A DNA stretch of 64,000 bases from Rhodococcus opacus (GTDB lineage: Bacteria; Actinomycetota; Actinomycetes; Mycobacteriales; Mycobacteriaceae), in contig NZ_JAAXPA010000001.1 of the NCBI RefSeq assembly GCF_012396235.1, positions 62,001 to 126,000 of the forward strand. The letters run 5' to 3'. Positions 25,203-38,288 of this stretch are shown in pieces. Both the position numbers and the translations under genes were made by a program. Below the pieces are notes generated by a model. That model searched no databases, had not been told where the DNA came from, and worked only from the letters and a program-made list of their open reading frames with translations. Each line of letters opens with the position of its first letter. The stretch's first letter is position 1.

Positions 25203-28200
25203 TCAGCGTCTCGAGGACGCCCCGACCACCCTCAACACCGCAGCTGACGTCATATGCCAATGCGTACTGTCGACGATCCGGTTTCGGACAGCGCCCGCCA
25301 CGTAGGGCTCCCAGCTCGCTGCCGCCGCCGATCCCGTCGGATCGTCCCGTCCGGCAGTGAAGAACGCGACATCACCGCGAAAGACACCCGGGGTGTGGTG
25401 ATCGAGCAGCGCGCAGTTGTGTGCGGCACCCTCGATCAGCCTGTGGAGTTGGTCGCGGCTGAGAACGGCCGTGGGGCCGCCCGTCGCAGCCAGTAGGTCC
25501 ACCGCCGATTCGGGTGTCATGTCCGCAACGGCCGCAGGCACGTCCGCATCGACGCCGATTCCCGAGAGCAGGTCGCTCACACTCACCGGCATCTCCGTGT
25601 CCCTCGGGTCCGGTTGATGCGCGTAACTGTCGAGCATCACGACGGTCGCCACCTCGTGACCCGCAGCTTGCAGTTGCACTGCGACTGCATGCGCGAGGAC
25701 GCCGCCGAGCGACCAGCCCAGAAGTTCGTACGGACCGCGAGGCTGGATCCGGCGGATCTCCCCCACGTACCTCGCCGCGAAATCGTCGATCGATGCCGGC
25801 AGCGGGTCCTCGCCGTTGATCGCCGGCGACTGGAGGCCGTAAATCGGCCGATCGGGATCGATCCTGGACGTCAAACCCGTGTAGCACCAGGCGAGACCCA
25901 CGATCGGGTGGAAGCAGAACAGTGGGCGCCCCTCCCCCGCGGTCCTGATGGGGAAGACCACGTCGAGCGCCCCGTCACGTTGTCGATCGGCCGAACTCAG
26001 CCGTTCCGCTATCGAACTCGGGGTCGGATCCGTCATCACCATCTGCAGTGGAACCACAACGCCGATGGACGCCTCGAGGGCACTCACCACGCGCACCGCC
26101 ATCAGGGAGTTTCCGCCCAGCTCGAAGAAATTGTCGTCCGCACCCACCGTCTCGAGACCGAGCAGCTCCGCGAAGGCGATTGCCACCGCAACCTCGATGT
26201 CCGTCACCGGGGCGCGGAACGGCCGTGGTTCGAACCGCGGCTTCGGAAGTGCACGCCTGTCGAGCTTCCCCGCCGACCCCAGGGGCAGTTCGTCCAGGAT
26301 CATGATCTGCGACGGCACCATGTACGCGGGTAACCGTTCTCGCGCAGACGCCGCCAATTCACGAGTGTCGATCCGCTGACCCTGTTCGGCCACGACGTAA
26401 CCGACGAGGTGGTCACCGCCACGCTCGTCCGAGACCAGCGCCACGGCGGCCTGGGACACCCGCACCGCCGCCTCCAGCACCGACTCGATCTCCCGCAGTT
26501 CGATGCGCAAGCCGCGCAGCTTGACCTGGAGGTCCGTTCGGCCCAGGTACACCAGCTGACCGGTTCGGGTCCACTTCACGAGATCGCCTGTGCGGTACAG
26601 GCGTTCTCCCCGCCGACCGAAGGGATCGGCCACGAATCGTTCCGCAGTGAGCTCGCTCCGTCCCACATACCCGCGGGCCAATTGGTCGCCGCCGAGATAG
26701 AGCTCGCCGGCTACACCCACCGGAACCGGATTCAGCCGTGCGTCCAGCACGTACGCCTGGGTGTTCCACACCGGCGCACCGATCGGCACTCGCGCATCCA
26801 CGGATTCGCCCAGCCTGAACGCTGTCGCGCTGATCGCCGCCTCGGTGGGACCATACGTATTGTGGAACGCGCCCGGACGGAGTGCGATCACGTCCTCCGC
26901 GAGTTCGGACGACACCTCCTCGCCGCCCACATGAAGGTGTCGTAGCGAGGACAGGGTCTCCCCCTCACCCATTGCGAGGAACGCGGCCAGTACCGACGGC
27001 ACGAAATGCATCATGGTGATCCGCTGCTCGCGGATGACTGCCGCCAGATAGTCGAGGTCGCGATGCCCGCCGGGCCGCGTGACCACCAGTTGGGCTCCCA
27101 CACTCAGGGGCAGGAAGATCTCCCACACCGAGACATCGAACGTGTACGGAGCCTTGAGCACTCCGCGGTCGTCGGCGGTGACCTCGTACCCCTCGGCGAG
27201 CCAGCGCAGCTGATTCACGATCGCGGCGTGGCTGACGGCCACGCCCTTGGGTCGTCCCGTCGATCCCGACGTGAACAGCACATAGGCCGTGTTCTGCGGC
27301 CGCAGCGGGCCCACCCGCTCGGCGTCGCAGATCGGCCGCGAACTGAACCCGGACAGATCGACGGTGTCGATGTCGACGTGCGCGATACCGGCGGGCAAGG
27401 ACGCGCGGGTCCACGAAGTGGTCAACACCAGTTCCGCCGCCGCGGAGCCCAGCACGTCCTCGACACGCTCTGCCGGGTGGTCGGGGTCGAGAGGCACGTA
27501 CCCACCGCCGGCCCGGAGGACCGCGCACATTCCGACGATCATGTCCGGTGAGCGCTCGAACGCAAGCGCGACAAGGGATTCCGGTCCTACCCCGCGCTCG
27601 AGGAGCAGCCTCGCCAGGCGGTTGACACGCGCGTTCAGCTCGCCGTATGTCAACGAATCGCCCTCGAAGACGACGGCAACGGCATCGGCGGTGTCGGCCA
27701 CCTGAGCATCGAGAAGATCGACCAGCGTCGATGCGCGCAGCTCCACGTCCGTCGAATTCCACGTATTCAGCATCTGGACCGTCTCGTCGTCCGTCAGCAA
27801 GGACAGATCGCGGACCTGATGACCCGGTTGCGTTGCGAAGGCCTCGGCGACGCGCACCACACCCCGGACGAACCGATCCGCCGTTTCCGAATCGAACAGC
27901 TCGGTGGAGTACGTGAGCGTCCCGGCGACACCGGCAGGGTCACCGTTCTCGTCGTAACTGTCCGAGAGCGAGAAGTCGAGGTCGAACTTGGTGACATGCG
28001 CGTCGATCTCGAGCGGCGCAATGGTCAGTCCCGGCAGTTCCAGCTTCGCCTCGGCCTGATTCTGAAACGCGAGCATGACCTGAAACAGCGACGAATACGA
28101 TTGCGAACGAACCGGGTTCAGAATCTCGACCAGCCGCTCGAACGGAACCTCCGCGTGGGCCATCGCCCCGAGATCGGTCTCCCGGACCTGGTCCAGCACG

Positions 28201-31200
28201 TCGAGGAGGGAGGCGTCGGGATCCACCGCGGTACGCAGCACCAGCGTGTTGACGAACATTCCGACCACGTCGTCGAGCACCCGCTCACCGCGGCCCGCGA
28301 CCGGAGTGCCGATCACGATGTCCGAGGTGCCCGTCACGCGCGCCAGCAACACCGCCAGAGCAGCATGCATCACCATGAACAGGGTCGTATTGTGTTGTTG
28401 TGCAACATCGCCGAGACGTCGATGCGTGTCGGCCCCGATGGTCACGGGCACCACGGCACCCCGATGGGTGCGTGCCGCGGGTCGGGGGCGATCGGTCGGT
28501 AGCTCGAGGAACTCGGGAATACCCGCGAGTGTGCGCGTCCAGTAGGCGAACTGCTTCGCGGCCGGCGACTCCGGATCACCTTCATCGCCCAGCACCTCGC
28601 GCTGCCACAGCGCGAAATCGGCATACTGAACCGCGAGCGGTGTCCACCCGGGACGGTCGCCCCTCGCCCGCGCCAGGTACGCCGCCGCCACATCCCGCGC
28701 CAGCGGTGCCATGGAGAAGCCGTCCGCACTGATGTGGTGGACCACCACGACCAGGATCAGTTCGTTGTCGCTCACCCGCAGGAGCCGCCCACGGATCGGG
28801 ACCGATGCCGAGACGTCGAATCCCCGTGCGACGACCGAGAGTACGTGGGCGTCCACGGCATCTGCTGTCACGACTGTCGGCGACAAATCCAATTCCACAG
28901 TTTCAGCGGGCACCACGATCTGCACCGGCTCGCCGTCGTGTTCGGGGAACACCGTCCGGAGAGATTCGTGCCGTTCCAGCACGTCGCGCACCGCCTGTTG
29001 CAGTGCGGGCACGTTCAGGTCTCCGGTCAACCGCACGGCCAGGGGGATGTTGTAGGCCGGGGAAGCGGGGTCGAAGCGGCTCAGGAACCACATCCGCTGC
29101 TGCGCCGGCGACAGGGGAACACGTTCCGGTCGAGGCCGCCGCGACAGGACCGGCCGGTTACCCGTGCCCAGCACCGAAGACACCTGCTCGGCCAGTGCCT
29201 CCACCGTCGACGCCTCGAACAGCATCCGGACCGGCACGTGCGCATTCAACGCCTCCCCCAATCGGGCGGCCGCCTGCGTCGCGATCAGCGAGTTACCGCC
29301 CAGTGCGAAGAATTCGTCGTCGAGCCCGACCTGCTCCAGTGCGAGCACCTCGGCGAAGACGGCGACGACCGCCTCCTGCACCGCCGACACCGGTGCCCGG
29401 AAGACCCTCGACTCGAGTACCGGCGCCGGCAACGCCTTCACGTCGATCTTGCCCGACGGGTTGAGAGGAAACGCGTCGAGCACCACGACCGCGGCAGGCA
29501 CCAGGTACGACGGCAACATGTCTTCGAGTCTCTTGCGCAACAACTCCACATCGAGAGAACCGCGGGGCACGACATACGACACCAACGCGTCGGCGCCGGC
29601 CGCGTTGGGCCGGGCCACCGTGATCGCACCGTCGACGTCGGCGACCCGGGTGATCACCGCGTCGACCTCCCCCGGTTCGATGCGGACGCCACGAATCTTC
29701 ACCTGCCGGTCCACTCGCGCGATGAACTGCAGATTGTCGTCGGCACGGCGATGCACGAGGTCGCCGGTCCGGTACATCCGAGTACCGCCCGCACCCGCGA
29801 CGAAACGCACCGAGGTTCGCCCCGGATCACCGACGTACCCGCGAGCCAGTCCGGACCCGGATAGATACAGCTCGCCGATCGCACCAACGGGAACCGGGCG
29901 CAATCGGTCGTCGAGCACCCGACCGGTGGCGCCGGGAATCGGTCCGCCGATGGTCACGTGGTCGTCGACCGCGGCGAGGGTGGCGACGACGGTCGACTCC
30001 GTCGGCCCGTACGCATTGAGCATTCGCCGGCCGTCGCTCCATGCCGCGGCGAGGTCGGGATGCAGAGCCTCACCGCCGACCGCGACGACTTCGATGTGCT
30101 CGAGCCCGTCCGTGTTCAAGGACGCCAGCACCGCCGGCGTCGACAGATAATGGCTCACCTGATGCTCGACGAGCACACGATGCAAATCCGGTCCCGCATA
30201 CACCTCGGCGGGGGCGACCACCAGGCAGGCACCTGAACCGAACGCGAGCAGCGCCTCGAGGAGCGCGGCGTCGAAGGTGGGGTTGTAGGCGTGGAGCACC
30301 CGTGAGGCCGACGTGACCCGGTACCGACGCACCGCTTCCTCGGTCAGCGAGGACACACCGCGGTGCGGCACCATCACCCCCTTGGGCGTGCCAGTGGAAC
30401 CCGACGTGTAGATGACGTACGCCACCTCGTCCGGATGCACCGGAACATGCACCGGAGCAACATCTTTCAGACAGTCACCCGCGGTGACCGGCAGCCACGC
30501 GATCCGCGAACCGCCCACCGACATCGCCCCGACCCCGACACACACGTCGGCCTCGGTCAGCACCCGTTCCAGACGCTCCGCCGGATGTGTCGGATCCACC
30601 GGGACGAAGGCCGCACCGGTCTTGGTGATGGCCCACAGCGCAATCATGAAATCCACCGACCGCGGCAGGGCGAGCGCGATCACGCGGCCCGGACGGGCAC
30701 CTGCGTCGATCAGGACACGCGCCAGCGAATCGGACCGCGCATCGAGGTCACGGTAGGTGAGAGTCACGGCACCGTCGGAGAGCGCCTGTGCATTCGGGAA
30801 GGCGCGGGCAGTGCCGGTCAGAATCCCGGAAAGGGTTCTCGGTTCCGACGGTTCGCCGCCGTCGAGGACTGCGCCGGCAGCGAGGCCGATGCTGCCGACG
30901 TCGATCTCGGGGCGGTCGGTGACGACGGCCAGCACGTCCACGAACAACTCGGCCAGCGATCGAACGGTCGCGGTGTCGAACAGCGACGGCGTATAGGTGA
31001 CGACACCGTCCACTCCCACCGGATCGTGATCCGACCAGCGCTCCGAGTACGTGAACGCCAGATCGAACGGCGTCGGCGTGGTGCGCTTCTCCGAGGTCGG
31101 CGCGAGCACGAGCGACACCTGCGGTCGCTCGCCGCCGAGCAGGTCGGCGAGCGCCTCGAACGGCACGTCCGCGTCCTGGAAAGCCGCGACATCGAAGCTC

Positions 31201-34200
31201 CGGACCTGCTCGAGGACCTCGAGAAACGACATGGAGGGGGTGACGCGGGCCCGCAACGCCACCGTCTTGGCTCGATCTCCCGCCAGCCCGGCATTGCCAC
31301 CGATGACGATGTCGCGGTGAACACCGATGCGTGCGAGCAGGATCGCGAGAGTCGCCCGTAAGACCGTGAACAGCGTCACGCCCTGTTCGCGCGCCAACCG
31401 CAGGGCGGCCTCGTGGCGATCGGAGCCGATCGCGAACTCGTGCACGCAGTCCGAGCGGGAGGCAGCTCCCCCGACTCTCCGGTCGGTCGGCACCGGCGAC
31501 GACGAACCGACGCCGCGCAACGCCCACTGCCACCGTGCGAGGCTGCTGTCTCCGGATGTCCTCGGTAGCCGCTCCAGTTGCCCGTCGAGATACCGCCCTC
31601 GGTCCCCGGTTCGGTACATCCGTACTCCCCCGGCTCCCTCCGTGCTCTCGGGCACGAACGGGTCGGCCACGAACCTTTCGGCAGTACCCCGGGGCCGACG
31701 GTGAAACCCTCGGGCAACCTGCTGCCCTCCCACATACAGTTCCCCGACCGTGCCGGGCGGGACGGGCCGCAACGCCCGGTCCAGCACATAGATGCGGGAC
31801 CCGGCATCCAGGTAGGTGGGTTCTGCAGGCTCGCGCTCTGTTCGGTCGTGCCCCACCGTCCCGCCGTCGACGAGCGGCCCCCAGATATCCGCCACCACAC
31901 CGGCGCAGTCGTTGCCCGACCGTGCCAGCACATTCGCGTGGGTCACTGCGACCGGTTCCGAGCCCACGGGGCAGAGCACATAGGCAACGCGGTCCGGATG
32001 AATCGGTTCCGACTCCCACGCCGTGACGTCGTTGTCGCCGGCGCTGTTCATCTCGACGTCGTCGAGCAGCACGGTCGGGTATCCGCCGTGAGGAATCGCT
32101 CCGGCGTCGGCCCGACTGAGGAGCAGCAGTGTCGGCACCACGTCGGCCAGCATGTACCGGATGCGTTCGGTGGGATGGTCGGGGCTCAGCGGGAGGCAGG
32201 TCGCGCCTGCCCGCATGACGGCAATATGCGCAACCACCCGGTCGGCCGGGTTCGACAGTCCGACAGCGACAATGCTCGAATCTTCGATTCCGGACGCCGT
32301 CAGCGCCCGCGCCAAACGGTCGGAGCGACGGTCGACCTCGGCATAGGAGAGCACCTCCCCACCGCAGCTGACGGCGACGGCGCCCGGGCGGTCGGCAACT
32401 CGCTGCAGGAATACCTCGGACAACGACGTGTCGTGGTCCGCCGATTCCGTCATCCCTCCGACGGCTCTGGCGCGCTCGTCCGGCGTCAGCAGGTCGATCG
32501 AGCTCAGCGCAACACCGGGGTTCTCGGCCACCACCACGAAGAGCCGGTGCAGCCGCCGCGTCCAGCGCTCCACCGTCTCCCGCTCGAAACGATGTTCCGC
32601 GTAACGAAATACGCCCTCGACCCCGCCGTCGTCACCGCCGACCCGATCACGCAGCGACACCACCAGGTCCAGACCGTCGAACTCCCGCTCCGTCTCCGCT
32701 TCCACCGACAGCATCACCTGGAAGAGCGGGTGCCGTCCCGGCGAAAGCTCTTGCCCGACAGCATCGACCACGCGCGCGAACGGAACCGCGCCGTGTGCGC
32801 GTGCGGCCTGCTCGACGCGATGGGTTTCGACCAGGAACTTCTCGAACGTCAGACGTGGATCCGGCCTGCTGCGCAGCACCAGGGGCTCGGAATCGTGGTC
32901 GTCCCCGCCGTCGGGGCAGTCCGACAGGACCGCTCCGATGGCGAGGTCGTCCTCACCGCTCACGACGGACAACAACACCGCCACGGCCGCGTGAACGACC
33001 GTGAAGAGCGAGACCTCGTGCCGGGCCGCCAGGTGGTGCACATCCCGACTCAGGGCGGGATCCAGGGCGAACGGAACCACACCGGTGAGCGCCCCGGAGT
33101 TCACCGAGACCTCGTGGTCCATCGGCAACGGCAAGGAACTCAGCATACCCCTGAGCTGCCTTGTCCAGTAGCGCAATTCGCGTTCGTACGGCGCAGGAAT
33201 CGGCAACGCGGAACGATCGACCTTGCCGCTCGGGGTGAGCGGCACCGCATCGAGAACTGTGACCGTGGAGGGCACCATATACGCCGGCAGCCGCTCGGCC
33301 ACACCGGCGAAAACGTCGTCGGGATCCAGGCCGGCGCCGTGAACGTAACCGTCCACCACCAACTCGCCGTTCCGGTCGTGTGCCACGGCGATGGCGGTGT
33401 CGACACCCGGATGCCGACCGAGGACCGCGGTGATCTCGCCCAGTTCGACCCGGAATCCGCGGATCTTCACCTGATCGTCGGCCCGGTCCACGAATTCCAA
33501 CTCGTGGTCCTCAGTCCACCGGACGAGATCGCCCGTCCGATACATGCGTCGCAGATCGGTCGCGAACGGATTGGCGACGAAACGAGTCGCGCTCGCACCC
33601 GGCCGCTCCAGGTATCCGCGGCCCACCCCCGGACCGGACAGGTACAACTCGCCCACCACTCCGGCCGGCACCGGCTGCAGGAACCGGTCCAACACCACGG
33701 CCGACACACCTTCGATCGGTCGCCCGATCGTGGTGCGGGAACCAGGGACCAGCGCTTCGGTGGCCGTGGCCCACACGGTGACTTCCGTCGGCCCGTACAG
33801 GTTCAACACGGTGCGGCCCACGCCCCAGCGCGCCACCAGTTCCGGCGGGCAGACCTCACCGGCGGCGGCGAGTACCTCCAGGTCGGCCAATCCAGCCGGA
33901 TCCATCTGCGCCGGGACCGCCGGTGTCGTGGTCCAGTGGGTGATCCGCTCACGCCGCAGCAGGTCGGCGAGCGCCTTCCCCCCGCGCACCGGCGGCGGCG
34001 CGATCACCAGCGTCGCACCCGCTGTGACTGCGACCAGCAACTCGTGAATCGAGGCGTCATAGGAGGGCGACGCGCACATCAGCACCCGCGAGCGGGAATC
34101 TGCCGCGTAGAGACGACGCAGTGCGGCGGCGTGATTCGCAAGTCCCCGATGGGGCATGGTGATACCGCGTGGCGCCCCGACCGAGCCGGACGTGTAGATG

Positions 34201-36023
34201 ACATAGGCCGCGTTGTCCAGCCTGATCGGGTGTGCCAGTTCCGCATCGGCTATAGGCGCGCCGTTTCCCGGCGCATCGGCGACATCCACCCACTCGACAC
34301 CAGGAGGCACCACCTCCGGTTCCGTTGCGACAGCGATGGTGACGCCTGATTCGTCGATCATGTGCGCGATGCGTTCGGCCGGATAGTCCGGGTCCACCGG
34401 AACGAATGCCGCACCGCAACGCGCAACGGCCCACACCGCGACCACCTGTTCGATCGAGCGGGGCAGCATCAACGCAACGCGGTTTCCGACGCCTACGCCC
34501 TGCGCAAGCAGTCTGCGCGCGAGCCGATTCGATCGCTCGTGCAGAGCGCGGTAGGTCATCTCGACATCGCCACAGCGGACGGCAACCGTGTCGGAATCCG
34601 CTGTCTTGTCGAACATGTCCGGAAGGGTGAGCGGAGATACCGAGGGGGGACCGGTGAGAGGCACAAGCGTCTCGAGTTCGTCGTCGGTGAGCAATGGCAG
34701 GCTGCCGACCGCTGCCTCGGCATCCGCGCCGACGAATCCGCCCAGATACTCCAGAAATCTCTCGTGGTGTCCCGCAAGTTCGTCTCGTTCGTACACCGCC
34801 GGGTTGCCCTCGAAGTCCACGCGGACGTTCTGGCCAGCGGCACCCGGATAGATCGCCACCGCGAGGTCGTCGACCGGGCCGGCGGTGAGAACATTCAGTT
34901 CACCGAGTACCTCACCCCACCACGTCTCGGTGTGGAACATCATGATGTTGACCATCGGCCCGAAGCCGCGGCCGACGCGGGAGGTCGACCGCATGTCGTG
35001 GAGGATGTCTTCGTACCGGAAACGTTGATGTCGCAGCGCACCGGTCAGTTCCAGCTGGACACGGCGCACCAGGTCGTGTGTAGTCCCGTGCGCATCCACC
35101 GCGATCCGGAGCGGAACGATGTTGGCCACACTGCCACCCGAACGGCGCGCGCCCGCGGTGGTGCGGGCTGACACCGGGAGACTCAGCACGACATCCGAAT
35201 TGCCCGTCATCCGTGCGAGAAATGCGGCGAACGCCGCGACCACGATCGGTACCTCGAACGAATTCCAGTCTCGAGCGAGTGCTTCCAGCTCGTCGACGAC
35301 AGCGGGATCCATCACCTTGCCGGCGAGCAACGACACTGCCGACGGGGCGCTCTGCCGGTCGGTCAACCGGGAAGGCTCGGGCAGGTGCGCTGTGCGTTCG
35401 GCCCAGTACTCTCGGTCGATCTCGAACCGGCGGGACTGCGGGTACGCATCCTCGGCCTCATACAGTTCGCGTAGTGGCAGCGCCTTCGACGCGGGAGCCT
35501 CCGTGCGCGCGACTGCGTGCGTGTAGAGCTCGGCCACCCGATTCATCAGCACCATGGCGCCGTAGCCGTCGAGGATCAGGTGGTGCGCGAAGGTGGTGAG
35601 AAAGTAGTGGTCACGGCCGACGTGCAGCAGTGTCGCGGAAATCAGCCGGTCCCGATACACCGACATGGGGCGGCGCCGCCGCTCGTCCATCCACCGGTGC
35701 GCCTCGGCCACAGGATCTTCACGGGACCGTAGGTCGACGTAGGCGAGTTCGTCGTCGATCGTCTCGTCGGCCAACTGGTACGGCTCACCCGCGTAGTCGA
35801 CGATCCGTACCCCGGGTGACTCGATGTCGAACGAGCCCTGCTCGGATGCCCACTTCAACGCCCCGACGTCCACAGGCCCACGGAGTTCGACGTACTGCGC
35901 GACGAGAATGGGGACGTTCGGTTCCAACTGCTGCGCAAACCACAGCCCCTTTTGGGCATGCGAGAGCGGGAAGGCACGTGAATCCACTTCACCTGCAGTC
36001 TTGCGCGGGAACCCCGAGCCCAC
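25203..36023 (-). CDS. Non-ribosomal peptide synthetase with collapsed modules 1-2, intact modules 3-4 and thioesterase
   Basis: A 3606-residue frame from GTG 36023. Order: C1 (HHLILDG 147-153), A1 (about 467-940, [11 protein letters not shown] at 610), then directly the C-terminal half of a condensation domain (about 947-1185, no HHxxxDG), a gutted A2 (about 1197-1483: core motif reads CPVGSEP at 1350, about 100 residues missing before MYRTGD 1469, end motifs absent), a second half condensation domain (about 1490-1720), A3 (about 1730-2190), carrier (Ser2245), C4 (HHISADG 2429-2435), A4 (about 2760-3230), carrier (Ser3306) and thioesterase (GWSLGG Ser3438). Modules 1 and 2 have no carrier. 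All changes keep the frame. It may make a dipeptide through modules 3-4, work with partner proteins, or be decaying. No MbtH or export gene adjoins it, and the product is unknown. Confidence 0.9.
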   Translation of the reverse strand: MGSGFPRKTAGEVDSRAFPLSHAQKGLWFAQQLEPNVPILVAQYVELRGPVDVGALKWASEQGSFDIESPGVRIVDYAGEPYQLADETIDDELAYVDLRSREDPVAEAHRWMDERRRRPMSVYRDRLISATLLHVGRDHYFLTTFAHHLILDGYGAMVLMNRVAELYTHAVARTEAPASKALPLRELYEAEDAYPQSRRFEIDREYWAERTAHLPEPSRLTDRQSAPSAVSLLAGKVMDPAVVDELEALARDWNSFEVPIVVAAFAAFLARMTGNSDVVLSLPVSARTTAGARRSGGSVANIVPLRIAVDAHGTTHDLVRRVQLELTGALRHQRFRYEDILHDMRSTSRVGRGFGPMVNIMMFHTETWWGEVLGELNVLTAGPVDDLAVAIYPGAAGQNVRVDFEGNPAVYERDELAGHHERFLEYLGGFVGADAEAAVGSLPLLTDDELETLVPLTGPPSVSPLTLPDMFDKTADSDTVAVRCGDVEMTYRALHERSNRLARRLLAQGVGVGNRVALMLPRSIEQVVAVWAVARCGAAFVPVDPDYPAERIAHMIDESGVTIAVATEPEVVPPGVEWVDVADAPGNGAPIADAELAHPIRLDNAAYVIYTSGSVGAPRGITMPHRGLANHAAALRRLYAADSRSRVLMCASPSYDASIHELLVAVTAGATLVIAPPPVRGGKALADLLRRERITHWTTTPAVPAQMDPAGLADLEVLAAAGEVCPPELVARWGVGRTVLNLYGPTEVTVWATATEALVPGSRTTIGRPIEGVSAVVLDRFLQPVPAGVVGELYLSGPGVGRGYLERPGASATRFVANPFATDLRRMYRTGDLVRWTEDHELEFVDRADDQVKIRGFRVELGEITAVLGRHPGVDTAIAVAHDRNGELVVDGYVHGAGLDPDDVFAGVAERLPAYMVPSTVTVLDAVPLTPSGKVDRSALPIPAPYERELRYWTRQLRGMLSSLPLPMDHEVSVNSGALTGVVPFALDPALSRDVHHLAARHEVSLFTVVHAAVAVLLSVVSGEDDLAIGAVLSDCPDGGDDHDSEPLVLRSRPDPRLTFEKFLVETHRVEQAARAHGAVPFARVVDAVGQELSPGRHPLFQVMLSVEAETEREFDGLDLVVSLRDRVGGDDGGVEGVFRYAEHRFERETVERWTRRLHRLFVVVAENPGVALSSIDLLTPDERARAVGGMTESADHDTSLSEVFLQRVADRPGAVAVSCGGEVLSYAEVDRRSDRLARALTASGIEDSSIVAVGLSNPADRVVAHIAVMRAGATCLPLSPDHPTERIRYMLADVVPTLLLLSRADAGAIPHGGYPTVLLDDVEMNSAGDNDVTAWESEPIHPDRVAYVLCPVGSEPVAVTHANVLARSGNDCAGVVADIWGPLVDGGTVGHDRTEREPAEPTYLDAGSRIYVLDRALRPVPPGTVGELYVGGQQVARGFHRRPRGTAERFVADPFVPESTEGAGGVRMYRTGDRGRYLDGQLERLPRTSGDSSLARWQWALRGVGSSSPVPTDRRVGGAASRSDCVHEFAIGSDRHEAALRLAREQGVTLFTVLRATLAILLARIGVHRDIVIGGNAGLAGDRAKTVALRARVTPSMSFLEVLEQVRSFDVAAFQDADVPFEALADLLGGERPQVSLVLAPTSEKRTTPTPFDLAFTYSERWSDHDPVGVDGVVTYTPSLFDTATVRSLAELFVDVLAVVTDRPEIDVGSIGLAAGAVLDGGEPSEPRTLSGILTGTARAFPNAQALSDGAVTLTYRDLDARSDSLARVLIDAGARPGRVIALALPRSVDFMIALWAITKTGAAFVPVDPTHPAERLERVLTEADVCVGVGAMSVGGSRIAWLPVTAGDCLKDVAPVHVPVHPDEVAYVIYTSGSTGTPKGVMVPHRGVSSLTEEAVRRYRVTSASRVLHAYNPTFDAALLEALLAFGSGACLVVAPAEVYAGPDLHRVLVEHQVSHYLSTPAVLASLNTDGLEHIEVVAVGGEALHPDLAAAWSDGRRMLNAYGPTESTVVATLAAVDDHVTIGGPIPGATGRVLDDRLRPVPVGAIGELYLSGSGLARGYVGDPGRTSVRFVAGAGGTRMYRTGDLVHRRADDNLQFIARVDRQVKIRGVRIEPGEVDAVITRVADVDGAITVARPNAAGADALVSYVVPRGSLDVELLRKRLEDMLPSYLVPAAVVVLDAFPLNPSGKIDVKALPAPVLESRVFRAPVSAVQEAVVAVFAEVLALEQVGLDDEFFALGGNSLIATQAAARLGEALNAHVPVRMLFEASTVEALAEQVSSVLGTGNRPVLSRRPRPERVPLSPAQQRMWFLSRFDPASPAYNIPLAVRLTGDLNVPALQQAVRDVLERHESLRTVFPEHDGEPVQIVVPAETVELDLSPTVVTADAVDAHVLSVVARGFDVSASVPIRGRLLRVSDNELILVVVVHHISADGFSMAPLARDVAAAYLARARGDRPGWTPLAVQYADFALWQREVLGDEGDPESPAAKQFAYWTRTLAGIPEFLELPTDRPRPAARTHRGAVVPVTIGADTHRRLGDVAQQHNTTLFMVMHAALAVLLARVTGTSDIVIGTPVAGRGERVLDDVVGMFVNTLVLRTAVDPDASLLDVLDQVRETDLGAMAHAEVPFERLVEILNPVRSQSYSSLFQVMLAFQNQAEAKLELPGLTIAPLEIDAHVTKFDLDFSLSDSYDENGDPAGVAGTLTYSTELFDSETADRFVRGVVRVAEAFATQPGHQVRDLSLLTDDETVQMLNTWNSTDVELRASTLVDLLDAQVADTADAVAVVFEGDSLTYGELNARVNRLARLLLERGVGPESLVALAFERSPDMIVGMCAVLRAGGGYVPLDPDHPAERVEDVLGSAAAELVLTTSWTRASLPAGIAHVDIDTVDLSGFSSRPICDAERVGPLRPQNTAYVLFTSGSTGRPKGVAVSHAAIVNQLRWLAEGYEVTADDRGVLKAPYTFDVSVWEIFLPLSVGAQLVVTRPGGHRDLDYLAAVIREQRITMMHFVPSVLAAFLAMGEGETLSSLRHLHVGGEEVSSELAEDVIALRPGAFHNTYGPTEAAISATAFRLGESVDARVPIGAPVWNTQAYVLDARLNPVPVGVAGELYLGGDQLARGYVGRSELTAERFVADPFGRRGERLYRTGDLVKWTRTGQLVYLGRTDLQVKLRGLRIELREIESVLEAAVRVSQAAVALVSDERGGDHLVGYVVAEQGQRIDTRELAASARERLPAYMVPSQIMILDELPLGSAGKLDRRALPKPRFEPRPFRAPVTDIEVAVAIAFAELLGLETVGADDNFFELGGNSLMAVRVVSALEASIGVVVPLQMVMTDPTPSSIAERLSSADRQRDGALDVVFPIRTAGEGRPLFCFHPIVGLAWCYTGLTSRIDPDRPIYGLQSPAINGEDPLPASIDDFAARYVGEIRRIQPRGPYELLGWSLGGVLAHAVAVQLQAAGHEVATVVMLDSYAHQPDPRDTEMPVSVSDLLSGIGVDADVPAAVADMTPESAVDLLAATGGPTAVLSRDQLHRLIEGAAHNCALLDHHTPGVFRGDVAFFTAGRDDPTGSAAAASWEPYVAGAVRNRIVDSTHWHMTSAAVLRVVGASSRR

Positions 36024-36398
36024 TATCTGTCCCCCGATCTACAACTTGACGAACTGCCCGGACGGGGCCGTATACGTATGGGTGTTGCAGAGGAAATCGT
36101 TACGGTGACCCTACTCGCAGTCCCAACTCGTTCGCAGCGCTCGTCCGGCGGGTGCCCGTGCCACCACCGAACAGGAACATGCCTGCGCTTACCCTTACTC
36201 TTTGTTGACCGGAACAGACACGGACAGAGGAGGATACGACAGGTGGCGCAGGTCTACTAACTTCGCAGAAAACGGGAATGCGACAGCAGAAACCGGCGCG
36301 GTGACATAACCCGCAGTAGTCCTGCGCATTCCTCCCGCGACTAGCAGTTCGGCTACGCGACCAAAAACCTCATCCTCGATAGCTAGGAGCAGACCTGA
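36024..36398. promoter_or_regulatory. Divergent promoter region of NRPS and DUF4012 genes, with TGTCCCCCGATC
   Basis: The 375-base gap holds no gene. TGTCCCCCGATC lies at 36028-36039, only five bases before the NRPS start, the same 12 bases that occur before both BRCT-like genes. An AT-richer tract (ACTTTGTTGACC-like, near 36200) may be a promoter. TTGAC and TAACTT motifs are present but I cannot place a reliable start. Confidence 0.35.
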
Positions 36399-38231
36399 AT
36401 GGACGCGAAGTCGCCCAACAACTCCCACAGCGACGGTTCGATACCCGCTGAGGCGCCGACGGCACCGCGCCGATGGACCGTACGCCGGCGCGTACTGACC
36501 GGTGTGGGCGTTGCCGCCGTCGCCGTCGTCGCATGGTTCGGCTTCTCGGCCTGGCAGGTCCAGCACAACCTCACCGGCGCGCGGGACAACGCGCAGCTCG
36601 CGAAGGATTCACTGCTCGACGGCGACACGGAGGGCGCCCAGCGTGCGGCGGCCGAAGCCCGGGAGCGGGCGGAGGGCGCACAGGACAACCTGCATTCGGT
36701 CCCGTGGAGTTCCCTGGCAGCCGTGCCCGGCCTCGGAGCCCCGTTCGAATCGGCGCAGCAGATGTCCGACGTCGTGGTCGGGCTCACTCGCGACGTTCTC
36801 ACACCCGCGGTCGACGTCGGCGTCGCGTTGTCACCCCGGGATCTGATCGGCGAGGGCGGCAGCGTGCAACTCCAGCCGCTGCGCGATGCGGCCCCGGCGT
36901 TGCAGGAGACGTCAATTGCGGCGCGGAACCTGGCAACTCAGGCACAGGGCATTCGAGGCGCGGGATACGTCGGCCTGGTGGACGATGCGCGGACCGAGTT
37001 ACAGAATCAGACCGACGACGTGGCAAAACTTCTGGAAAACACGACGATCGGCGCCAAAGTACTTCCGGCCATGCTGGGCCTCGACGGACCGCGGAGCTAC
37101 TTCCTCGCGTTTCAGACCAACGCGGAGGCACGCGCCACCGGCGGACTCGTCGGCGGCTACAGCGTCATCCGCGCCAGCGACGGAAAGCTGGGCATCGAGA
37201 AGCTCGGCAAGAACACCGAAGTGTCCTACGACAAGCGACCTCTCGATCTCGGCCCCGACTACAAGAGCATGTACGGCAACTACAATCCCTCGGTCGACAT
37301 CCGAAACAGCAACCTGAGCTCCCACTTCCCGTACGCCGGCCGGATCTGGCAGTCGATGTGGGCGCAGGAGTCGGGTGAGCAGGTGGACGGAGCAATCGCG
37401 ACGGATCCTGTGGCACTGAGCTACGTCCTGGCCGCCGTCGGCCCGGTCACCCTGCCCGACGGGGAGGTTGTCGACGCCGACAACGTCGTGGAACTCACCG
37501 AGTCCACCGCATACACCCGATTCATCACCGACGAGGCCAATTACCACGCCGACAACGCCGACCGCAAGGAATACCTGCAGACCATCGCCGGGAAAGTCGT
37601 CGAGAAGATGACCGGCAAGATCGAATCACCCCAGCGACTTCTCGACGCGGTCGGGAGGGCCGCCGGAGAGCGGCGCATCGCAGTGTGGAGTGCGCACCCG
37701 GAAGAGCAGGCGATTCTCGCCGACACCACGCTGGGATACACGGTGCCCCAGGATCCCGCCCCCTACGCCGGCGTCGTGATCAACAACAACGGCGGCAACA
37801 AGCTGGACTACTACCTCGACCGCGAGATCGACTACACCGCCGGCGACTGCACAGGTGATACCCGTACGACCGCCGTCACCGTGCGGCTGACCAACAACAC
37901 CCCGGACACCAACTTTCCGCGCATCGTCGCAGGAACCTTCAAGGACAAGCCCCTGCCATATGGCACCAACGTCGCCATGGTGTCGCTGCTGTCGACCAAC
38001 GGCGCGACCCTGACGAAGGCAAGCATCGACGGCAAGCAGTCGTTCGCCATCCAGGGAAAAGAGCTGGGTCACCCGGTCTTCACGGTCCCCGTCACCATCC
38101 CGAAGGGCGCGACGGTCGAGTTGCGATACGAACTGAGCGAGCCAACTGCACCGGGCGACGCGCGGATTCCCGTGCAACCCTTGGTGGATGAACCGAAGGT
38201 CACCGTGAACGCTCCCGTGTGCAGAGACTGA
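36399..38231 (+). CDS. DUF4012 membrane-anchored protein of the polysaccharide cluster
   Basis: A 610-residue protein from ATG 36399 behind TAGGAGC. A basic cytosolic N-terminus with one membrane helix (about residues 35-53) anchors a large outside domain with a helical stalk (LTGARDNAQLAKDSLLDGD) and the DUF4012 core (YFLAFQTNAEARATGGLVGG near 228, and AIATDPVALSYVL near 335). The family is found beside capsule and exopolysaccharide genes, and is thought to take part in polymer attachment or export, though no enzyme activity is proven. It lies 57 bases before a glycosyltransferase gene. There is no cysteine anchor. Confidence 0.85.
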   Translation: MDAKSPNNSHSDGSIPAEAPTAPRRWTVRRRVLTGVGVAAVAVVAWFGFSAWQVQHNLTGARDNAQLAKDSLLDGDTEGAQRAAAEARERAEGAQDNLHSVPWSSLAAVPGLGAPFESAQQMSDVVVGLTRDVLTPAVDVGVALSPRDLIGEGGSVQLQPLRDAAPALQETSIAARNLATQAQGIRGAGYVGLVDDARTELQNQTDDVAKLLENTTIGAKVLPAMLGLDGPRSYFLAFQTNAEARATGGLVGGYSVIRASDGKLGIEKLGKNTEVSYDKRPLDLGPDYKSMYGNYNPSVDIRNSNLSSHFPYAGRIWQSMWAQESGEQVDGAIATDPVALSYVLAAVGPVTLPDGEVVDADNVVELTESTAYTRFITDEANYHADNADRKEYLQTIAGKVVEKMTGKIESPQRLLDAVGRAAGERRIAVWSAHPEEQAILADTTLGYTVPQDPAPYAGVVINNNGGNKLDYYLDREIDYTAGDCTGDTRTTAVTVRLTNNTPDTNFPRIVAGTFKDKPLPYGTNVAMVSLLSTNGATLTKASIDGKQSFAIQGKELGHPVFTVPVTIPKGATVELRYELSEPTAPGDARIPVQPLVDEPKVTVNAPVCRD

Positions 38232-38288
38232 TTTCCTTCGCGGTCCCCGATCGCGCTGCACCAGCCGTCGTCAATTGGAAAGGACGTT

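Noticed and set aside
31578-34349. 923-codon plus-strand frame inside the NRPS gene
   Set aside because: It is antisense to conserved NRPS domains, is His/Arg/Gln-rich and lacks a start signal.
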